Assembly: GCF_012911005.2 (NCBI RefSeq)
Contig: NZ_WTVS01000020.1
Coordinates: forward strand, 1-64,000
DNA from: Aromatoleum toluolicum
Lineage (GTDB): Bacteria > Pseudomonadota > Gammaproteobacteria > Burkholderiales > Rhodocyclaceae
Reading direction: 5' to 3'
DNA: 64,000 nucleotides
Below are positions 58,963 to 64,000 of this stretch, one piece after another (positions within the stretch are counted from its first letter, which is position 1; the number at the start of each line of letters is the position of its first letter). The notes below the pieces were generated by a model, which was not told where the DNA came from, did not search any database, and was given only the letters and a program-made list of their open reading frames with translations. The position numbers were made by a program, and so were the translations under genes.

Positions 58963-61338
58963 TCAAGCCATCTGCAGCACGCCGTCTTCGTCGAGCCGTG
59001 CCGTCGTGATGAAGGCCGGCTTGAACATCACGACCCACGCCGGCATCAGCAGCATCGCGGCGAGCGCGTTGAGTACCAGCATCAGGGTCAGCAGCAGCGC
59101 GGAATCCGCCTGGAAACGCAGATCGGACAGGAGGACCCACATGATCACACCCGCGATCAGGGTCACCGCGGTGAACACCACCGCGAAGCCCGTCGTCCCG
59201 GCCGCGATGCGCACCGCCCGCCCGAGGTCGCCGCACGCGGCCGTTTCCTCGCGGATGCGGTTCATGATGTAGATCGCGTAGTCGATGCCGACGCCGATGC
59301 CGACGGCAATGACGGGCACAGTATTGACGTTGATGCCGATGCCCATGGCGCCCATGTATGCGTAGGTCATGACCGTGGCGAACAGCATCGGCAGCACCAT
59401 CAGCCAGCCGGCATGGAGCGAGCCGTAGGACAACGTCACGAAGACGAACGCCAGCGCGAGCACGAGCGGCACGATCAGGCGGTTGTCGTCGTCGACGGCG
59501 TCGTTGATCGCGGCATTGACACCGATAGCGCCGCCGCCCAGGCGCAGCTCGAAGCCCTCCACCGCCCCGACCTTGGCGATGCCCTGCTCGGCCACCTGCA
59601 CCGCGCGCCGGATCGTGTCGGCCTGCTTGTCCTTGTAGTAGAAGACGAGGTTCGCGTCGCGCTCGTCGGCGTCGAGGAATTCGGCGAGCGCGCCCGGGAT
59701 CGGGCTCGCCGCCATGTACGCGAAAAGCAGCCCGCCGACCGCCGACGCCGACTCGGGAATCTGGTTCCAGCGCGGGTCGGTGTTGTGGATCAGGCCATTC
59801 ACCGCACGCACGAGGCCCGACAGCGCCTTGGTGCCGCCGAGCGCCGGATCGAGCAGCATGTGGTGCTGGAACTGCTCGATTGCGCGCAGCACCTCGGGCC
59901 GCTTCAGCCCGCCCTTCTCCTCGGTGCGCGCGACGATGTAGAGCTCCTCGGAGCCGGGGAAGCGCGCGTTGATCGCGCGCGACGACACGTTGTAGTCGTG
60001 GTCCGGATACAGCAGCGGCGAACCGGCCTCGGCCTCCCCGATCTTTACGCGCGCGGCGAGCATGCCGCCGACGATGAGCAGCACCGCGGCGAGCCCGAGC
60101 ACCGCCGCGGCCGTGCGGCGGCCGGCCACCGCGCCGAACACCCGCTCGACCGCCGCATGCGCCCAGCCACGGCGGTTCTCGGTATCGCGCGGCGCGGGCA
60201 GCAGCCAAAGCAGCAGCGGCACCACCAGCAGCACCGTGAAGAACACCGAGAACGCCCAGAAACCGGCGTAGTAGCCGAGCTTGGTGTTGATCGGCGCGGC
60301 GCCGAGCGCGAGCACGGCGATGCCGATCGCATCCACCGAGATCGCCAACGCCCCCGGGCGGAACAGGTCCTCGAACGCCGCGCGCGCCGCGATGCGGCCG
60401 TCGCGACTCGTCGCGAGCTCGGCGTAGTAGCGCTCGACGAGCTGGATGCTGTGCGACATCGCGCGCGCGGCGATCAGGAACGGGATCACGAGCGACAGCG
60501 GATCGAGGTTCCAGCCCATCTTCGACACGAAGCCGAGCCCCCAGATCGACGACAGCGCGATGCCGACGAGGGGCAGCGCGACGCCGTAGAAGCGGCGGAA
60601 ATACACGACCAGCAGGCCGACCATCAGCAGCAGCGTGTAGAGGAAGATCTGCAGGATCTGCGGCAGATAGGTGTAGACCCAGCCGATCAGCACCGGCTGG
60701 CCGGTCGCATGGATCTTTGTGCCCGCGACCTGCTCCTTCGCGCGCACCGCCTGCAGCTCGGCGAAGATCTTCTCGTAGTCGATCGCGCCGGCCTCGTTCA
60801 TCTGCGCCTTGATCATCGCCGCCTTCGCGTCGGGCGACACGAGCAGTCCGTAGATGCGCGGGTTCGCGCGCACCTCCTTGCCCAGCGCATCGAGGTCTTC
60901 GAGCGACAGCCCGGGACGTTGCGGGTCGTAGTACGGTTGCGAGCGCATCTCGCCGTCCTCGGTCAGCCAGATCTTCCGCGAGGTGCGGTGCGTCAGGCTG
61001 GAGACGAGGTTGTGATTCACGCCCGACAGGCTGTCGACGGCCTGCGTGACGCGGTGGATCAGCGCCAGCGTGTCGTTCGTGAAGATCGTGCCGTCCTCGA
61101 CCTCGATCGCGACGACGACCTGGTTCGCGCCGCCGAAGGTATCGCGGATCTCGTTGTGCAGCCGGATGAACGCGTGGCCTTGCGGCAGCAGGTCGCCGAA
61201 CTCGGTGTGCATCTTCAGCGCCGGGATCTGCAGCGCGAAATACGCCGTCACCGTCAGGATCGCCGCGAGCACGAGGCGCGGGAAGGCGAAGATCTTCAGC
61301 TCGAGCTCGTGCAGCGCGTGGGTAAAGTGATGTCGCAC
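58963..61338 (-). CDS. MMPL/RND-superfamily membrane transporter
   Basis: 791 residues. An N-terminal membrane segment, a large periplasmic loop, a five-helix block, a second loop and a second block ending near the C-terminus: the HpnN/MMPL layout. GIDYAIYIMNRIREE and VGIALSSIWGLGF are typical of RND helices. GTG start after GGAGAGG. With DUF1329, DUF1302 and the YCF48-like lipoprotein it forms a recurrent envelope transport set, likely for hydrophobic substrates or lipids. Confidence 0.88.
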   Translation of the reverse strand: MRHHFTHALHELELKIFAFPRLVLAAILTVTAYFALQIPALKMHTEFGDLLPQGHAFIRLHNEIRDTFGGANQVVVAIEVEDGTIFTNDTLALIHRVTQAVDSLSGVNHNLVSSLTHRTSRKIWLTEDGEMRSQPYYDPQRPGLSLEDLDALGKEVRANPRIYGLLVSPDAKAAMIKAQMNEAGAIDYEKIFAELQAVRAKEQVAGTKIHATGQPVLIGWVYTYLPQILQIFLYTLLLMVGLLVVYFRRFYGVALPLVGIALSSIWGLGFVSKMGWNLDPLSLVIPFLIAARAMSHSIQLVERYYAELATSRDGRIAARAAFEDLFRPGALAISVDAIGIAVLALGAAPINTKLGYYAGFWAFSVFFTVLLVVPLLLWLLPAPRDTENRRGWAHAAVERVFGAVAGRRTAAAVLGLAAVLLIVGGMLAARVKIGEAEAGSPLLYPDHDYNVSSRAINARFPGSEELYIVARTEEKGGLKRPEVLRAIEQFQHHMLLDPALGGTKALSGLVRAVNGLIHNTDPRWNQIPESASAVGGLLFAYMAASPIPGALAEFLDADERDANLVFYYKDKQADTIRRAVQVAEQGIAKVGAVEGFELRLGGGAIGVNAAINDAVDDDNRLIVPLVLALAFVFVTLSYGSLHAGWLMVLPMLFATVMTYAYMGAMGIGINVNTVPVIAVGIGVGIDYAIYIMNRIREETAACGDLGRAVRIAAGTTGFAVVFTAVTLIAGVIMWVLLSDLRFQADSALLLTLMLVLNALAAMLLMPAWVVMFKPAFITTARLDEDGVLQMA

Positions 61339-61347
61339 AGCCTCTCC

Positions 61348-62313
61348 TTACTTCGACGTTGCAGGGGTCGGGGAAACGATGTCGAGCGTGCCGGCGCCGC
61401 CCGCGACGAGGAGTCCGCGCCCCTCCAGGGAGAAGCCGCTGCGCAGATAGGGCGCGGCCCGGCCCTCGACCGGCTGCCATTGCCCATCGGCGAGCTGGAG
61501 CACCAGTCCGTTCGCGCCCAGGGCATAGACACGGTCCTCGTGGCGGGCCAGCCCGTACATCGGGGCGCCCGTCGGATTCGGCTGTTTGCGCCAGCTCGCG
61601 CCGCCGTCGGTGGTGTGCAGGATCGTGCCGGCGAGCCCGCTGACCCAGCCGGTCTGCGGATCGGTGAACAGCGCGCTGTACGGATAGAAGTCGTTGGGGA
61701 TCGGCGTTCCTGGCTGCCAGCTCGCGCCGCCGTCCCGCGTCGTCAGGAAGTTGCCGAACTCGCCAGTGATGACGCCGTGGACCTCGTCGACGAACTGCAC
61801 CGTCGTGAACATCTGGTCCTCGCCGAGCGACGCGTCGCGCCACGTCGCGCCACGGTCGGCGCTCGACAGGATCGCGCTTTCGCTGCCGACGACCCACAGC
61901 TGGCCTTTTGCATCGCAGGCGACTGCGAGCGGCGTCGCCTGCGTCGTTATCGGACGCGCCGTCCAGGCGGCGGCCGCAGCGTCCGCGATCCACACGCGCC
62001 GACCGAAATCGAGGGCGACGAAACCGCCGTCCGGACACACGGCGGCGCCGATCAGCGATGCCCCGGCATCGACGACCTGCCGCGTCCAGCTCTTGCCGGC
62101 ATCCGCCGACGACACGACGACGCCATTCGCGCCGACCGCGACGAGCACGTTCGAATTCGCCACGGCGGACTGGAACTGGTCGGACCGCAGAACGGACGCG
62201 CCCTGCGTCGCGACGACGTCGGCGAGGTTCGCCGACGCACTGCAACCGAGGAGCCCGGCGTGCGCGAGCGCGAGCGGCACGATCCGGGTAAGTAAGCGGT
62301 GAATCCGAGTCAT
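61348..62313 (-). CDS. YCF48/BNR-repeat lipoprotein
   Basis: 321 residues. A lipoprotein signal (HAGLLGCSAS, Cys around 25), then several BNR-like beta-propeller repeats with DGGASWQPG/ADAGKSWTRQ turns, as in photosystem-assembly factor YCF48 relatives. Nine bases before the transporter gene and in the same operon. Probably a scaffold for the transport complex; enzymatic activity is not indicated. Confidence 0.85.
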   Translation of the reverse strand: MTRIHRLLTRIVPLALAHAGLLGCSASANLADVVATQGASVLRSDQFQSAVANSNVLVAVGANGVVVSSADAGKSWTRQVVDAGASLIGAAVCPDGGFVALDFGRRVWIADAAAAAWTARPITTQATPLAVACDAKGQLWVVGSESAILSSADRGATWRDASLGEDQMFTTVQFVDEVHGVITGEFGNFLTTRDGGASWQPGTPIPNDFYPYSALFTDPQTGWVSGLAGTILHTTDGGASWRKQPNPTGAPMYGLARHEDRVYALGANGLVLQLADGQWQPVEGRAAPYLRSGFSLEGRGLLVAGGAGTLDIVSPTPATSK

Positions 62314-62659
62314 GAGGTCCCCTTGCGGTCAGCAATGGCTTCCCCTGTGCGGGAAAGCGAATCCGTCGTTTGGGGTTGGATGTCCCGAAACGCAGGCCCA
62401 GCCTGCGAGGGACGCATCATGCGACCGTGGCCGATCCGGTTCCGGCTCTCTAGTCGGGCAGCGGCTTCCCGCCGTCGCGCGATGTAGGGAAATTAAGGAC
62501 TTCCGGGGGACGTCGCTATCCGGGGAATGCGGCACATATCCGGGAACTGCGGATCGTTTTGCGAGGGGTCGCGGAGGCGCGTGTCAGCCACGGCAGATCG
62601 CCTTGCGCCGAAACGAAACGGCCGCCCTGAGGCGGCCGTCGAGGCAGCAACGCGGGATG
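62314..62659. other. Intergenic region between the molybdenum hydroxylase and the envelope operon
   Basis: 346 bases with no supported gene. It holds the terminator hairpin at 62619-62638 on its right side, and the promoter of the envelope operon is expected in the remainder. I could not identify a convincing -10/-35 pair or a copy of the two shared operators. Confidence 0.5.
62619..62638 (-). terminator. Hairpin terminator after the right-edge molybdenum hydroxylase gene
   Basis: CGGCCGCC at 62619-62626 pairs with GGCGGCCG at 62631-62638 around CTGA. GAAACGAAA on the plus-strand side gives a weak U-rich tail in minus-strand RNA. Confidence 0.65.
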
Positions 62660-64000
62660 TCAGCTTCGGCGAAGCGTGCCGTAATCGCGAACGCCCTTCT
62701 CCAGGATCCCCTTCAACACCTTCTCAGGGGTGATCGGCGCCTCGGTGAACTGGATTCCGATCGCGTGGAAAATCGCGTTCGCCACCGCACCGACCGGACT
62801 GACGAGGCCCGACTCGCCGACGCTCTTCGCCCCGAAGGGGCCGATCGGGTCGGGATCCTCGACGAGTATCGTCGTGATCTTCGGCATGTCCTCGGGGCCG
62901 AACATCTTGTAGTCGGTGAAGCTGTTGTTCTGCACGCGACCATTGGCGTCGTAGTAAATCTCCTCGCTCAGCACGAAGCCGAGGCCCTGCTGGATGCCGC
63001 CTTCGAGCTGGCCTTCGACCGCCGCCGGGTTGATCGCGCGACCGATGTCATGAGCATTGACGAGCTCGAGGACGCGCACCTCGCCGGTCTCGGTATCGAT
63101 CTCGACCTCGGCAAAGGATGCACCGAAGGGCGGAGAATTGTGCGGCGGGAAGAAGCTCACGTAACCCTGGATCTGGCCCGGCACCCCGCCCGGCTCACCG
63201 GTCATCGGATCGACGAAGTGGTACACCCCCGCTCGTGTGATCGCCTCGGCCTCGATACCGCGCGCGGGATCGGCCCTGACGAAGATGCGCTTGTTGCAGA
63301 CGTCGAGCTCTTCGGCCGGCACCCCCAGCTGCAGCGAAGCGCGCTCGAAGAGTTGCCGCTTGACCTCCTCGCACGCCTTCTTGACCGCCGCGCCGCCGAC
63401 GTAGATCGTGCGACTCGCGTGGGCGCCGATGTCGAAGCCAGCGACATCCGACGTGCCGCCCGACAGCTGCACGTGCTCGAACGGGAAGCCCAGGGTCTCG
63501 GCGGCGATCTGCTTCAGCGCGGTGTGCGAGCCTTGCCCCATGTCCGAACACGCGAAAAGGATCTCCGCGGTCGCGTCCTCGTTGAGCTTCACGGTGCAGG
63601 CCGTGTGCTCCAGCAGCATCGGCATCGCGCCGCTGGTGTGGTTCATCACGGCAACGCCGACCCCGCGCCGGATCGTCCCCTCCTGCTTGGCGTACTTGCG
63701 GCGCTTCTCGGTCCAGCCGATCGCAGCCGCGCCGCGGTCGAGGCATTCGTCGAGCGCACACGACGGATAGGTCACGCCTGGACACCAGCCGTCATCGCCG
63801 ACGCCCTTGTGCCATTTCTTGCGCCACTCAACCGGATCCGCCCCGAGCTCAGCGCAGGCGCGGTCAATCAGCTGCTCCAGCACGAAGTTCGTCTGCGGGT
63901 TGCCGTAGCCGCGGTACGCCCCTGTCAGCCCCTGGTTCGTGAAGTAGGACTCGCCGCGATAGCGCAGCGCCGGGAAGCGGTACATGCCACCGAGCCAGGC
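62660..64000 (-). CDS. Second molybdenum hydroxylase catalytic subunit, C-terminal part
   Basis: About 446 codons of a xanthine-oxidase-family large subunit; the open frame continues past the right edge, so the N-terminal part is outside. Visible motifs are TNQGLTGAYRGYGNPQTNF, CSDMGQGSHTALKQIAAETL and the catalytic Glu in KSVGESGLVSPVG. Distinct from the enzyme at 24.8-27.2 kb (KGVGEAP), so the strain has at least two such hydroxylases here. Possibly linked to the envelope operon downstream. Confidence 0.87.
   Translation of the reverse strand, partial: AWLGGMYRFPALRYRGESYFTNQGLTGAYRGYGNPQTNFVLEQLIDRACAELGADPVEWRKKWHKGVGDDGWCPGVTYPSCALDECLDRGAAAIGWTEKRRKYAKQEGTIRRGVGVAVMNHTSGAMPMLLEHTACTVKLNEDATAEILFACSDMGQGSHTALKQIAAETLGFPFEHVQLSGGTSDVAGFDIGAHASRTIYVGGAAVKKACEEVKRQLFERASLQLGVPAEELDVCNKRIFVRADPARGIEAEAITRAGVYHFVDPMTGEPGGVPGQIQGYVSFFPPHNSPPFGASFAEVEIDTETGEVRVLELVNAHDIGRAINPAAVEGQLEGGIQQGLGFVLSEEIYYDANGRVQNNSFTDYKMFGPEDMPKITTILVEDPDPIGPFGAKSVGESGLVSPVGAVANAIFHAIGIQFTEAPITPEKVLKGILEKGVRDYGTLRRS

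Noticed and set aside
1-64000. tRNA, rRNA, CRISPR array, prophage or complete insertion sequence
   Set aside because: Looked for in intergenic regions. No cloverleaf, no regularly spaced repeats, and no transposase or integrase gene were found.

Overview
The window is chromosomal DNA of a high-GC betaproteobacterium. The gene content points to a denitrifying, aromatic-degrading member of the Azoarcus/Aromatoleum/Thauera group. The main evidence is a complete anaerobic phenylacetate oxidation operon (padBCD and padEFGHI), an NnrS-type nitric-oxide-related membrane protein, and several ATP-, B12- and molybdenum-dependent CoA-ester enzymes. Genes are dense, often joined by ATGA or TGATG overlaps, and no rRNA or tRNA gene was seen.

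Layout. (1) 1-5.1 kb: an RND efflux locus (truncated adaptor, TetR repressor with three palindromic operators, outer-membrane factor), an SDR enzyme, a small exported repeat protein, a PaaI-type thioesterase and a probable gene remnant. (2) 5.2-12.4 kb, minus strand: a MalT/LuxR-type regulator, a zinc-ribbon protein, an unknown protein, an acyl-CoA thioesterase, a hydroxyacyl-CoA dehydrogenase/enoyl-CoA hydratase fusion and a TetR regulator with an extra HTH. (3) 12.6-29.7 kb, plus strand: a GntR regulator, then a translationally coupled catabolic block of thiolase, AMP-forming ligase, two-subunit hydantoinase/acetone-carboxylase-type enzyme, acyl-CoA dehydrogenase and two-subunit B12 acyl-CoA mutase. 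After it come a three-subunit molybdenum hydroxylase, a family III CoA-transferase and a periplasmic binding protein. (4) 30-31.2 kb: nnrS. (5) 31.5-36.0 kb: a complete type III CBASS anti-phage system (cdnC, HORMA cap7, TRIP13-like cap6, nucC) with divergent capH/capP regulators, in DNA of visibly lower GC. (6) 36.3-40.7 kb, minus: a cofactor-maturation operon containing a MeaB GTPase fused to XdhC, a molybdopterin-binding protein, an IscU/NifU-like protein, a 69-residue unknown, a RidA protein and a paralogue of the unknown protein in region 2. (7) 40.9-44.4 kb: an FMN/FAD oxidoreductase, a Cys-rich small protein and an AraC regulator. (8) 44.7-55.4 kb: the pad operon with fdhD and a cyclase-family hydrolase inserted. 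(9) 55.6-64 kb: an envelope set (DUF1329, DUF1302, MMPL/RND, YCF48-like) and the C-terminal part of another molybdenum hydroxylase.

How it fits together. The carboxylase, ligase and thiolase match the logic of methyl-ketone (acetophenone-type) carboxylation followed by CoA activation and thiolysis. The mutase and molybdenum hydroxylase add a B12 rearrangement and a hydroxylation. The MeaB-XdhC fusion looks like one maturation factor serving both cofactor systems. Two shared cis-elements link distant operons: a 47-bp promoter element at 9.2 and 43.2 kb, and a GTATAC-centred GntR-like operator at 11.4, 12.6 and 44.6 kb. The mutase departs from its family at normally invariant substrate-loop motifs, so its substrate is probably not one of the described ones. 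The true substrate of the 13-29 kb block cannot be read from sequence alone.
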